Shown here: piece by piece, positions 1-24,930 of the stretch
How the letters are laid out: every line of letters begins with the position of its first letter
Numbering within the stretch: the first letter of the stretch is position 1
Assembly: GCF_042242105.1 (NCBI RefSeq)
Contig: NC_092020.1
Coordinates: 18,692,788-18,756,787 of the forward strand
DNA from: Pempheris klunzingeri
Taxonomy: Eukaryota > Chordata > Actinopteri > Acropomatiformes > Pempheridae
DNA: 64,000 nt
Direction of reading: 5' to 3'
Notes under the pieces: generated by a model
Database searches by the model: none
Told to the model about the DNA's origin: nothing
What the model saw: only the letters and a program-made list of their open reading frames with translations
Made by a program: the position numbers and the translations under genes

Positions 1-1030
1 TTGCAGAGGCTTATTTAATCGTAACATAGGAGGAGACGATGCATTTTTTATTTGGGTGTCACATGAGTTCGCATTTCACAGCTTTGAATTGATTAATCTT
101 TGAAATTTGTAGAAATCGACAACAAGGCGTGCAAATATTTAATTGAACCACCAAGTTTATTGTTTTGTTTCCAAACTGGTAATTTGCCTATGAAAAACAG
201 ACTAATTTTACCCTTCTATAGAAAAGTAAAGTTAAAATTGAAACAATTCTCCAAGCTAATGTGCCAAGGCGACAGCTTTGGGATGAGGGAGAGACACACA
301 ACATAAATCCTCCCTTGTACTCAAACTGACAGTATTGCAAATACAGATAATCACCACCCCACTCCGCTGATTTACTGCATCCACTAGATTTGCTTACTAA
401 CCATGTTTTGCAATTATGGATCAAACATTTTTGTGTGCTCTAAATACATGACACAATATAGGCTAGGAGAGTCAGTACCTTGGGTATTGGTAGTTTGTTC
501 CTCAGCCAGTGCAAAGTTATTGTGTCATCATAACACAGTAGCAAATGGGTGCCTGTGTGTACACTGCTTGCGGCTCTTGTCTCGCCTCTGGGCAATGCAT
601 TACAGCAGGTAATTACACAGCTTTCCTCCAGACAGATTCCCAAATAGCTCCCTCTCTCTCTCTTCTTTGAGGCTTCTTGAAGGCTTAATGCATCAACACC
701 ACAACAAATAAAAGTAAGGTTGCCCACACCAGTTACTGTGCTGTGATTTGTAATCAAATAACAGAGTAACTCAGTATATTTGCAATACGATGTTTTTGAA
801 GGATCATCGTGTGTCATTTGCGCAGTTTTATTGCACTGAACACATACAGACACTGGTTTCATCATTTTCAAAAACAAAAGGCAGCTTGGCACTGGTTTAT
901 TTCACTGTTCATTTAAGCTGTTAAGCTATCATTTCTCCTTGTGTTTTGGTGTCTTTTCCTTGAGACCTTTTGTGCCTTTTGACATCCCTATTGCACCTTT
1001 TCTCTTTTCCAATCTGTCTTTCTATCTCAG

Positions 1031-12954
<11,924 letters not shown>

Positions 12955-13578
12955 AACGCTCTCTGCCAACCCCCCTTGCTACATTTTAGGTTTTTTTCTC
13001 AGAACCAAAACTGCCTGTCAGATCTACATTACAATGAGGAAATGTGTCAAGAGGCAAATGTGCTTCTTAAAACCATTGCTAAAAACTTTGTGCTCAGGTG
13101 CGTCTTCAGGATCTCAGATGAAGAGCGATTCAGCTGAAAGACGAGGTTAAGGTGATGTTTTTTTTTGATTGCCCTTTCGTGTCTGTCTTGGTTTGGTGTG
13201 TTCGGATTACAATAGAGACAAAACACTGCAGGTGCTTGTGGGTTCATGACCTTTGTTTGAGATGATGAGAGTTTAGAGAAGTCGATGTTGATCCTGGCTG
13301 GATGAGACATACTGACTTGAATTTTGACACTACGCATCTTTGAATGAATGTTTTTGAAAATTCAAAAAGATAATGGGTTTTTTACACCTTTAGATTACCA
13401 GATGGGTAACAATGGGCTCGGGGAGTGGGGATGGGATGGGACTTTCATATTTACTAATATTCAATAAGTGGTGATTATTCAATTAAACAAATACATAAGT
13501 GTATAAAGTGTATATAAACAAAGCTATTCATTAAACTGCACAAAAGCACAAATATGTATTTCCTTTTGTCTAAATTTA

Positions 13579-13584
13579 AATAAA
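13579..13584 (+). terminator. glra4: Candidate polyadenylation signal of glra4
   Basis: AATAAA lies about 620 bases after the glra4 stop codon on the same strand, in AT-rich sequence. It is the first canonical signal I noticed downstream. Transcript ends were not available, so this is inference. Confidence 0.4.
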
Positions 13585-16500
13585 TTGTTATTCTGCCAGG
13601 AAACCAAAAATGCTTTGTTCCTGTTTATACCTGAAGATTGGTTGATTACTTTGAGAGAGGATGCAGGGGTCGTGCACAGAAATGCTTTAAGTGCATGAGA
13701 AATTCAGTCAGAGAATAGCTGCATCACACAGTTACTTTTCTATTTCAGTCCTTTAATAGACATCGTCGGCTCCGAATCCCAATAGAGAAGGGAAAAACCT
13801 CAAAGTGAAAGTAGAAACTCCATAACCCAAATTGTAAATGCTGCAGATGCTAAATAAGTAATCAGTTCACATCAGTGGTTCTGGGTATTTATAAAGCTTT
13901 TTCATCCCCCTCCCATCATGACTGTAATTAATTGCTGTGAAACCGTACACTTGCGTAATCAATCTGGGAAGAATCAGGATAAACTTGAGGAAATTGCATA
14001 AGAGCTGCCATTTCTTTCCCAGTCTCCGAAGTGGCTCTGAAGGTGTGGAAACGCTGGGATGTGGTGAAGGGGGCATGTCGCCAGCGACGGAGGACGAATG
14101 GGTTTTTTAATGGGAAATCAGAGGGTTGTTTTATCAACTAATGAGTTTGAAAAGGGCTTGGTGTTCCACTGCTAATGACAATGAATTCAGAGAGGCAGCT
14201 GGAGCCTACTGTCCTTTTGCCGGCAATCCTAATCAACTCCTCTGTATTGTACGGTTCCCCAGGTAATGAGAAAGTGTGTGTGTGTGTGTGCGTCTGTGTG
14301 TTTTCAAGCATGCCTTTGTTTCTAGTTTTTCCTCCCTCTGTTATATTGATATAGATTTTTTTTAAATGTATCCGTTGTTCCATATTATCTTTTTCAATCA
14401 CAGCATATTGGACTGGAGGGAAAGCTGAACAAAGGGTTCTTTTGCTGATTTTTAAGGGGTAATGGCATATACTGTGCACCTTTGGACCGTAAATAAAGAC
14501 AAATAAGAGCAACTGACTGCTACAGGTAGCTGATGGTTTCCCAAATAAGGTGACTTGACATATCCACTTCAGCATGATACTGTGTCCTATTATCTCTTTA
14601 AAGCATCATGAAGACACCGCCAATGGATCCTTTGACCATGTATCTTCTGGAAAATAACTTATTTTTAGCAGCTGACCAGATGGTTAATTGGAAAGTGTGA
14701 AACATGAGTATTTATTAATGGATTACCAACAACTCCAATTGCGTTATTACTAAACAGAAAGGCTATAGTCAAAGCAAATTTTCACAGCATTGCAGCCAAA
14801 GTTAAGGTGACATCTTCAGATGTTTTAGTTGTTCAGCTGTACAGTCAAAGAAAATCGTAAGACATGCAGCTGAAAATGTAGAGAATTAATGAAATTTCAA
14901 AACAAAAACATTAAATTAGAGCCAGTATATCATTTGCCCTTTAAAAAAATTAAAAATAAATCTGAAATGTCGTTTTTAAACAGTGGTCAGAGCTTTACAT
15001 TTTTCGATAGACCCAAACGAGAACATTAAATACTCATTGTTCCACAATCCTTAAATGCCGCTTGGGCTGTGCTGTGTGTAGAACTCCTCTAAGGAATGCT
15101 TTGTTAATGAAAGACACACATACATTAAAGTCATCAGATTGTGTATAAATGAACATACAATGAGCAGGAAGGAAGGGAAGGCACATTTGATGTAGCCGCT
15201 GGTCATCATGTCCAAGGCATGCACATGCCGTCTACCTCGGGGGTGCTCAACGCGCTTTCCTCTTCCCCACTTCAGCTGAATGTCAATGATGCCAGAGTTA
15301 AAACTGATGTGTGAGCTCGGAGAGAGCAGACTAAGACCTGCAAATCAATACTGCCGTCCCCTTGAGCACCAGCTTCTTACAGGTTCTAAAATATAAAAAC
15401 AGAAAGAGGTACTATGTAGACACAAAAATAAAATTTACAACAGAAATCAGCACTACATACATATGTATCAGCTCTTATATTTCACTGGTTGGCTCTCCAA
15501 ATATAGTACAGCTGTAAAAATATCAGCATTGTAGTGGTGCAACATGAAAAATATCCTTGCATCTCTAGGAATTGTAGTGTAGCCTGGTAGACGACTGCTG
15601 GATGAAGAAATAGCAGCAGAGGTTTTTTTTTTTTTTGACAGTGATGTATTAATGAGACAGTACCACACATGTCACCTTTAAATATATGATGTAAACAGAG
15701 GAAACTGCTTGCTCCACACGGCATTATGAATGCAAACCTTGTGAATGTCACCCAGCACGTGATATCCTAGCAGTCTACAGTAAATACACCTTTTTCCTAC
15801 TGCTTGGGCGGTGTAAAGGTTTAATGCAAATGTCCTGTCTATCCTGTGATAAATGATCCAATTCCATAATGCAAGCCACACATGCAGTCGTCTCCTTGTG
15901 TTGGTTTGCTTTCCAGTGGGATTTAAAGTACATTAGGGGTGTAATGGTATTTTTTTACAACTTATTTATTTGCACATTGAAAATACAATTACTACAATTA
16001 TCATGAAGCTATATGTACGCAAAGACACTCCTATATACTTTTACCTTCATTTGCCAAATATGCATGAATCCAAAGGAGAGGGAGGAAGCCAAAAGCTTAT
16101 ACAAAAAAGAGCTTTCCTAAAGCCTCAAGGCAAGATGAATAGGATTGCATTGATTACTGCACACATACAGTATTCATCACTTACTGTTCAGGATGGGAGA
16201 TCAGGTCAGTAACCCAATAAACAACTAGAATCTAATCACAGTTCATGTGTGGTACAGTGTTGTCTTTAACCATAACTCTCAGGACTTTTCTGTAGAAAGA
16301 AAGTTAAATTCAAGTACTCTACTTACTGTGTGTAGGTCTATCTATATTGGCTCCATGTTTAAGAATTCTTTGCCATTTTTCAAATGGCAGTGCCAACATT
16401 TGCATTTGAGCATGTGGTTGCAGCTTAAGGTGCACATTAGGTTCATGTCTGATGAAATTGCCCCCTCGCTCAGCCCCGAAAAAGGTGTAATGACATGGTT

Positions 16501-18124
16501 TGATGTGGGTAATAAATACTGAGCAGAGCAATGACAAACTGCAAACAGTGTATGAGAGCAGTGCTGGAGTTTGCAGTCTTGTACCTCATCTAAAAACAAG
16601 GTAATGGAAAGTTGCTGGAATATGACTTCATTTCTAAACATAGAGCTCAATGATTTCTGCTGGCCAACATCAAATTTTGCAGGGAAATTTGAACAAAAGT
16701 GAACTCTGACTCATGGGTTTACCCCAGCCAGCCACAAGGTCCTACCAAAACAGAAAAGCTCCTAGAATGTCAGCGATATAGATAAATGTGAGACACGAGA
16801 GCACAGACAGAACAGCAACACAATAGTACCCTAAGACACAATATGTTGTGCGATACCTTGTATAATACTCTGCGATTAAAACTGACTCAAAGCAAGCACT
16901 GGATCTGCTGCATAATCGGGTTCATTCCATTTTTTTGATATAGAGAAGAACATTTCCATTTCCCATGTTTGTACCCTCATCTGTTTGTAACACCAACTAA
17001 AAAGACTGCACACCAGAAACTAAAAACAACCACAACCGTAAAATGGATGGTGTCAAAAATCCTGATGGTTACTCTAGTGTGCAGTGAGAAATGTGTAGAC
17101 AGCTTGTTGTTGGGATAGTGAAAAACACAAAAGACTCTCCTGCTGTTGTCCTACTGCAGCGGTTTGAATTACACTACATTTGTTGTAAATTCGAACTCTG
17201 CCAACACTTTATACTCATACAACACACCTCTAACAGACAACCTTTTAACAGACAGCCAATGTAAGGACAAATGTAAGCATGACGTTGAGAAGGTTTGACA
17301 AGTCACTGTGTGCTGGATGAGTGAAGAAGGTTGATGCACTATGGATCATTGCTCTAAAAAAGGTCAGATAGGTTCCCAGGCTGTTCAATACAACTTTTTT
17401 TAAGCTTAAAATCATATCTAGAAGGCAGATTCCCTTCATGTTTTTTTTTTAATTTACTTTATCTCATAGATCTACATAAATATACATCTTCAAATGACAT
17501 GCTTTCAAGAAGACAGCAGGAAAAACCTACATTTCAAGCAGTAGTGAAAAACTCATTCTTGTGTATACTTATTCAGAAAATCCTATATGGATGTATTTCC
17601 ACTAATCCCTTGCTGTGCTTCTACATTTCTGTAATTCCAGCATCTGAGAGAAGCCCTACAACTGGGAAGACTGCAGCTTGGGGGTTTACGTGGATAATGG
17701 TTATAGTCATATATGCGCACTGCATTTCCTTTGTGTGCAAACAGGAGAAACAAGGAATTAGTCCCTTCCCAATCCGTCTATAGAGAAAAAAGCACCAGTC
17801 AGAATTATGTCAAACCCCTTTTTAGAAGTCCTTCGCTTTATAAGATATTCTGAATTTCCTGAGGAGCGGAAGCTTGAAAATTCAATTAGGCTTGACAATT
17901 CTTCATACAAGATGCCATAAAATTTGTAAGGACTCCCCTCAAGAGTACCATAGTGGATGCAAGTGATCTATACAAAAGCAGAAAAATATATTCAGCCTAA
18001 ATTTAAGTAGACCAACATGAGCAAACACGTTTAATTATGTTTTAAGGCTGTAGTTCAAAGTAAATCCATCAGCTGCAACAGTAAAATACTGCTCACACAT
18101 TGATGCAAACATGCATGCTGTAAC

Positions 18125-18300
18125 ACAAATACCATTACATTTATCTGTCCTACTACTATACTTATGCTGAATGTGGGATATAAAATTCTGCACTTTTACT
18201 TGTAATGGAGTATTTTTACATTGCAATAATGGTACTTTTATCCACCCATCCATCCATTATCGTCCGCTTATCTGTCGTTGGGTTGTGGTGGCAAAGGATT
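18125..18300. repeat. Two abutting teleost repeat fragments
   Basis: The first part (about 18,125-18,245) has 'cacttttacttgtaatggag' followed by 'tatttttacattg', typical of a very abundant fish repeat also seen near 30.8 and 56.4 kb. The second part (18,243-18,300) has 'ccatccatccattatcgtcc' and 'gcttatctgtcgttgggttg', a phrase common in fish retroelement tails. Both are fragments. Confidence 0.5.
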
Positions 18301-21300
18301 TTTTTTTGTCACTTGTACTCAACTAAAAACTTCTTCCACCAAATACAAAAATACACTTAATTATCAGAATTTTTCCTCTCTGCATTTTCTTTGCTGTAGG
18401 CTTCATCCTTTTTCTCCTCTTTGCTCTGACTAACTGCAGTTGGAAGGTCTGCAGGTGAGTAGCCATGGGCCTCAGGACTGACATGTGGAAAAGGAGATAG
18501 CGTGTGGGCGTGTGGTCATGTTTGTTGCCTTGCTGACTTCCTCAACACTGTCCATCTTTCACCCATCCGCTCCTCTGCTCATGCTGCTATTTAAGTAAAC
18601 AGAGGATTTTCTCTACCTCCTTTTCTGCCCTGTCCATCAGACACGACTCACACTGCAGTTAATGCCCAAGAGAGCAAGGGAGGGAGACAGCAGCCTTTTT
18701 CCCTCTGCTGCTCTGACACTGAGTCAGTGCTGGAGGTTGGCTGGAAGAGGTGAGCCAAGAGGGAAAATAATTATTTTCCTGGGAGACGATGCATGTATGT
18801 GCACACGCACGTGCACTTGTACTGGGCGTGCAGTTGAGACAGCTAAATGTCTCCTTGGCTTCTCACCAGAGAGAAAATAAAGAGCAAAAAAGACAAACAT
18901 GTTCTTTCCCTGCTCGTAAAGAGTGACCATTACTTACTTCTCACCTCTGTGCCTCGCAGTGAGTCCAGAACGACTCACTTTGGCACTTTGTGTTGGAAAT
19001 GTTTCAATTTCATTCTTTTTGTAGACGGGCATAAGCACAGCAAGCATGCAAAGAAATGTTGGTTTGATGTCTCTTTTCAATTAGTTTTGGGGATTACTTT
19101 TTACAGTCATGCTGCCCATTACTGTTTTTGCGAAAGAAAGTTTTCATCACAAGAAACGGAGTAAAGAAAACTCTCTTGCAGGCTGCCTCCTCCTGTGGTC
19201 GTGTATTGCTATGGGGATCTTATGAGCTCTACAAGTCTACAATTCTTCAACTCAAAAACACTCTTATCTCTGTGCCGACTTCCCTCTCTCAGTAGTGCAT
19301 CAGAATTTTAAAAACGCAGTAGCCGAAGGGCTGTAGTCACACTTCAGCACCATTTCAACATATTTTTGTTTCTTAAGATCACCTAAAAATGGCTCCCATA
19401 CTTCCCATACAGCTGCATTTATTTGTGTTTGCATCACTATTTACTGCTTGTAGCGTATCGATTGCATCCATACTACAGTATGAAGAATTCTTATCACAGC
19501 TCAAGACTTGACTACCTCCATATCTGAGAAACTCGTCACGACATTTGGTGCAGTGCAAACTTAAGCTAAGCAGAACTTTGGTTTTACACTGACTGTATGT
19601 GCTTTTGTTACTCATTCAAAGAATAGGTGAAGGCCAGTGGATGGCTAGTACTTACCATGATATTGTCTCAGTCCAATTCAGTTGTCTTCAATGGCAGGAG
19701 GTAGGTCTTGGTAGGCTTCCCATAAATAGCTGTATTTTGCCCAATTACACCGGGTTTAGGTTGCTTCCGTGAACCAGGCCGAAAAATGGGCTAGCAGCAG
19801 TGAGTTCAGCTCTTTTGACCGATGACAAACCTTCAGTCTTCTTAAAACACCTGTAGCTAAAACTCTTATCCTTCTCCAGCATTTTAACAGTATATATTTG
19901 GAGTCCTGGGAATCCTCCCCCTACATCTGCCTCTGTTAAGTGTCTTATGGAGGCATTTAGTTGCTGCTGAGCAAGCATAGTAATGTTTCCTCAGCAGGAT
20001 GCGTTCAAGATACAAGAGTCGCTGCAACAGCCTCAGCAGACTCTGTGTTGTTGGTCCCTCTGGTGTCATTACAGGCCAGGTAGGGCAGGTGTATTCTCCA
20101 CTTATGACACAGTCAGAGGTCTCCAGTGTAACAACATACGAAAACAATCTCCATTCATCACAAACAATTGTTTATATCTTCAGTAGAAATCTTTAAAAGT
20201 CCATTTCGCACTTTTGCCAAAATGCATCCAGTCATTTGGTACAAGAAATAACCCAGTGTAGTTTGCACTTTGCTCCTCTGTCACATGCTCTCCCTCCAAC
20301 TGCATGAGCTGCCCTTTATATACACCAGAGCAATCAAGGTAATCATCCTCAGGTGTGGACTGGATCCAGGGGAGGAGGCGGAGCCAGCATGGTGGCTAGT
20401 AGAGACACACCACACTCAGCTCAGTTCTCCTCATTTCTTTCCAAAACTGGACAGCATGCACACTTACCCATCAAACACAGGACAGATCATGCCCAGATTA
20501 TCCACAGGCCAGACGGATGCCTCCAAGGCTCCCAGAACGCACAGTTTCACAAGCAGATAAACCTTCAGTATCTCTCAGTGTCAGTATATCTGCCCACATG
20601 TGCAGAAATTTTCCTTCTTTCAAAGGTGGACATGCGGTTGCATCACCTATTGTGGTCTTATTAGAGCTATGAGCAGTATGCATTGTTTTGTTTTTTTTTT
20701 GCCTAAAACACATGATTAGATATGCAAAGCATCCAACCTGGCTCTGTATCCATAGATTTTGAAATTTATATTAATGAAAATGCTGTGATCTGGACATTTC
20801 ATAGCTAAAATGCCAATAAATATATGTAATGTCTTCTCTGAAGGTGATGCAGGCTACAATTCAAAAAAGGTCACTTTGTTCTGCGCTAATTAAAAGCGGG
20901 GCAAAGAAAAATCCCTTTGTTAAATATCACGTGTCGCAGAGAATGCCAAAGACAGCATGATAATGAATGCTTGTGATGTCTCTTAAGGTTAGCCTTTCCA
21001 TCTTCATCCTGCTTGTTTTCACTGGCAGGTCAAAGGCAAGTCTGTGCCTGCAGGACCCCGTCAGTCTGCTAACTCTTCAACTTCTTTTTTGTTCTAAATT
21101 GATATGCAAGCAAAGAGTTTGACCTCTTACGTCTAATATACATGATTTATATATTCAATTTAATATATTCAGGTTTCTTTCAAAAGTGATATAAGCATAT
21201 GCTGCATACTATTGCTATAATTAACTAAACCTGATTAATTGGATGCTAGTTTTAAAACATGAGCTCTCAAAAGTGTCATTGGTTTGCATTCAGTTTCTGT

Positions 21301-24240
21301 AGTTTGATTTTGCTGTTATGCATACAATCTATTTACAGAATTTATTATTTTCTGAACGGTCCGTTTCTAATTTTGAGACGTAGCTCAGGGTATGAGGTAC
21401 GCCGATGTAGCACCCATTGAAATGTGTGGCATTTCTAAGCCCTAAAATCCAGACATGATGAGAGACCCCCAATGTTGATCTTCCCCAACATTCCTCACCC
21501 CTTCCTGCTGACGTGGGTGATCTGATGCTGCTAAAGGAAAACCAAGGACGATGACCTCTCTTTTTTTCTGCCAAAGTTGTGTCATGTACCTCCACCTCCT
21601 GCCTCCCTCACCCCCCACAGCTGCCGAATGAGATCAAACTGAGATTGCATTGTATGCTCACTGCATGTTGTGGAAGTTACTGAAATGGTGGGATAGGCTC
21701 TCTACAAAAGTTTAATGTCTTAATTGTCTTAATGTTACATGCTGTACCTGGATTGGAGCTACCATAACTTATTAGCTATTGAGGAGGCAGTTCAGAGATT
21801 TTACTGCACTCAGAGCAACAACACCAGTTTTCACCCGGTGGGACTTCAACACTTAAGATGTGGAGTTGGCTTGAAAGCACTTAGTGACAGTCCTTGTTTT
21901 GGTCAGGAGGGACGTGAACTTTTGGAGGGACTATTGAATTGTGGCACTTTCTGTGTATCAGTGATCACAAACACTTCCCAGACAGGTCGAGAGGTGACAT
22001 GTTAAGGGTTTGAAAGGTTTTGCTCCTAACAAGGACAGAATGAATTGTATATGATAGACGATTCATAGACCAGCATTTTGAGCATTGAAATAGCTGGGTT
22101 TCCATACTTCACCCACAACAGTTCTCTTCCCTCCAGCTTCTGATTAAGATGGATCTAAGTTTGTGCTGTTGTCATGACAGTGTCACATCAGGGAGTTGAA
22201 TAATCAGACTCTTTTCATAGGGCGTAGTCCCATAGCGTTAGAAAGGCCTATTGTGATTGTCTGAGAATGTATATGCAAATTTCATTGTGTCCAAATGCCA
22301 GGAGAGCGTCTTTTAGAGGGCTTTCTACTTGTACTGAAATAAGCCTAATCAACAGGAATCATTAATTTCTCAAAGATGATAAAAGCCATGTGCCAACTAT
22401 TTCAGAATCTTGGAAACAAAAAAAAAAATGCTTCCATTTCTGGTCAACTTTTTCTGTCAAGCCATGAAACCTTAAAAATGCTGATTGTCTAGTCTACAGC
22501 AAACCCAACACATCCAGAAAGTCCTGTTGCCTTGGAAACAAAGGGCCTGCTGAGAAGCCAAGAGTAAATAATTCTGTGAGATGTGGGGTTGGTATCGGAA
22601 AGGAGGCAACTAGTCTATGGGGGCTGAAGCATGAAGGTGTGTGAGTACGAGTGTGTTTGTGTTCGAGCATACATGATGCATGTTACATATGCTTGTGCTG
22701 GAGTGAAGGGAATTTGGTGTTTTGAAGATGCACCAGGATCAGCACCGGTGAGTTGAGCTTGTGTGCTCTTCCTTCACCTTTTTTTTCTCCGTGTCTGCTC
22801 TAAAACTCGTCAAAGCTGTGAGCAGTCTCTGCAGGAGCTTCAAAAATAAACATCACATCCTTCTTTGTTGAGTCTGTGTTGAGCTTTGCATCGCAACACT
22901 CGGGGTGGAGTCGAAATGTGAAAGACGAGACTCAGCGGGGAATGCTCAGCGGGTGCTACCACACCCTTTTATTTACTGTCCGCTGCATGCTGAGTAATGG
23001 TTTGTCCCATCCAGTTACCCCCTTACTACACGCACCTCATCCAATGTGTCACTGTACCTGCATGAGCATAGAAATTACTGCATAAGCATGCATTTTTCAA
23101 TTCCCAACCTTTTCTCAATATATATAGATATTGAGTGTTTAGTTAAATGTCATAAAATGTACTTAGCCAAGGTTGTTTGTCAAGTGTTCAACCCTACTGT
23201 GGGTGTTAAAAGCTTTTCTACACTGTCACGAAGATTTCCTCTTTCAATTTCATCTGAACAGTGAGCAAACATTTTAGAAAGGTTGTGGAAAAGTTGTTAA
23301 TGCTGCCATTTTATTCTAACAAGGAATGAATATGTACTTTAACAGGGCCTTTCAATAATTATCACAGTTCCCCTCAGCTATAGGAAGTGCTATAATGTCT
23401 CTCAGCTCATTGTCACAGCATGCAACTTTACTGCTTTTTTAGCATTAGCGGCTAAAAAGACAGACTTTTCACAGGAGTGAGTCCAAGACCAAAACAAAAT
23501 TGAATTCAAAGTGAATATTGGACTTACATTAACCAGGTTGCCAGAAAAATTATTGTGATATTGTGACAATTGTGATGATTGTCATGTTGCTCCTTTTTCG
23601 GCTGGATGTGTAAAAAGTCAATAGCCTACATGTTAGATATTTAAGGCAGAAATATGCTATAATGTCCCAAATATAAGACAATAATTTTTTTCCAGAAATT
23701 ATATTTGGAAAGGTGGGGTCAATATTATATGTCAGAGCAACATCAGATATTCTTTTTGAATGGTGAGGGTGCCACTGTAACACTCAGATATGTTGCATCA
23801 TGGGTTGTTAGTAGCCTTAATTTTGCTAGGCTGGAAAGTTTCTTCAAGTCTGTTTATAGTGGATCTGTTTGAGTCCGTCAATGTTAAAAGTGTTTCAAAG
23901 TTTAACTGACAGTTAATAGTTTCTGACGTCCTGACATTTTCACTGCAGAAACGGACCGTGGACTGAATCATCTGTTGAGCAGCCAAGAATTACCACTGTC
24001 AGAGATGATCAGGAGCTCAAACAGACAGAACTAACCAACTAACTGTCAGAGAAAATAACTCTGCCTGCTTTAAGAGCCCGACAGGAGTGCGCAAGTAGAT
24101 ATGTGACTGACAGACACACTACATAAATGTAGGATTTACGTTTTGCTTTAATGGTGTTATTTCATGTTTCAATTCTACCAGAGAAGAAGCTTCAGGCATG
24201 AGGAGTCCCTTCTCCTTGGATTAATAGTACGAGTGGATCA

Positions 24241-24515
24241 GCTGTGGCTCAGAGGTGGAGTGAGTCGTATACCAATCACAAGATTGGTGGTTCCTCCAGT
24301 CCATGTGCTGAAGTATCCTTAGGCAAGACACTGACCCCAAAAATGCTCCTGAAGCACAGCACAGTGTGTGGGTGCGTGTGAATGATTAGTTTCCTCCTGA
24401 TAGCAACCTCCCATCAGTGTAGGAATGGTGTGTAAATGGGTGACCGTGAATGTGGTGTTACAACGCTGTGAATGGTCAAAAACATGCAATACAAGTATGG
24501 TCCATTTACTATTTA
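24241..24515 (+). repeat. SINE-like element (tRNA-derived head, teleost central domain)
   Basis: Starts 'gctgtggctcagaggtggag', which resembles a tRNA A box, followed by 'attggtggttcctcc', a decayed B box. The body contains 'agtatccttaggcaagacac', 'gtgtgtaaatgggtgacc' and a tail 'acaagtatggtccatttact'. That succession is a familiar teleost SINE. The copy is diverged, so it is probably old and no longer mobile. Confidence 0.65.
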
Positions 24516-24554
24516 CGCATATAGGGTGTGGCTGTTTGAAGCACATGCCCATTT

Positions 24555-24930
24555 GGAGCAGGCTGATTGCTTGGACCCCAGAAGGGCTGCGTGCAGCGTT
24601 GTTGAGAATCACCCATTCAATTGACTTCACACTCAACACTGCAAATCACCCCTTGGTCCCTTGGGCAACACACCCACCAAATATGAAGACGATTTGATGA
24701 AGGATTTTCAAGATTTGCACACATATTTGAGGTAGGAAGGCGATGGTATTGGAGAAGTCAAGCTCCACTAAATGTCTTTTACTAATATCTGTTACATTTC
24801 ACATCCAGACAACGCCTCACTCAACACTGCACCTCTGCTGGTCCGCAGCCATACACCCGCAAAGTGTGTAACAGATCGGATGAGCGGTTGTTGAGAAAAA
24901 CAAAGAACATACACACAGTCTTTCTTTTAT
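24555..24930. repeat. Dispersed repeat directly after the SINE
   Basis: Contains 'cccttggtcccttgggcaac', 'accaaatatgaagacgattt', 'gaagtcaagctccacta' and 'ctgctggtccgcagcc', ending 'gagcggttgttgagaaaaac'. I recognise this as a dispersed fish repeat of unknown class. Edges are approximate and it begins within about 40 bases of the SINE end. Confidence 0.45.

Noticed and set aside
440-892. 150-residue minus-strand open frame at the left edge
   Set aside because: No recognisable domain, antisense within a glra4 intron, no promoter or splice support; likely chance.
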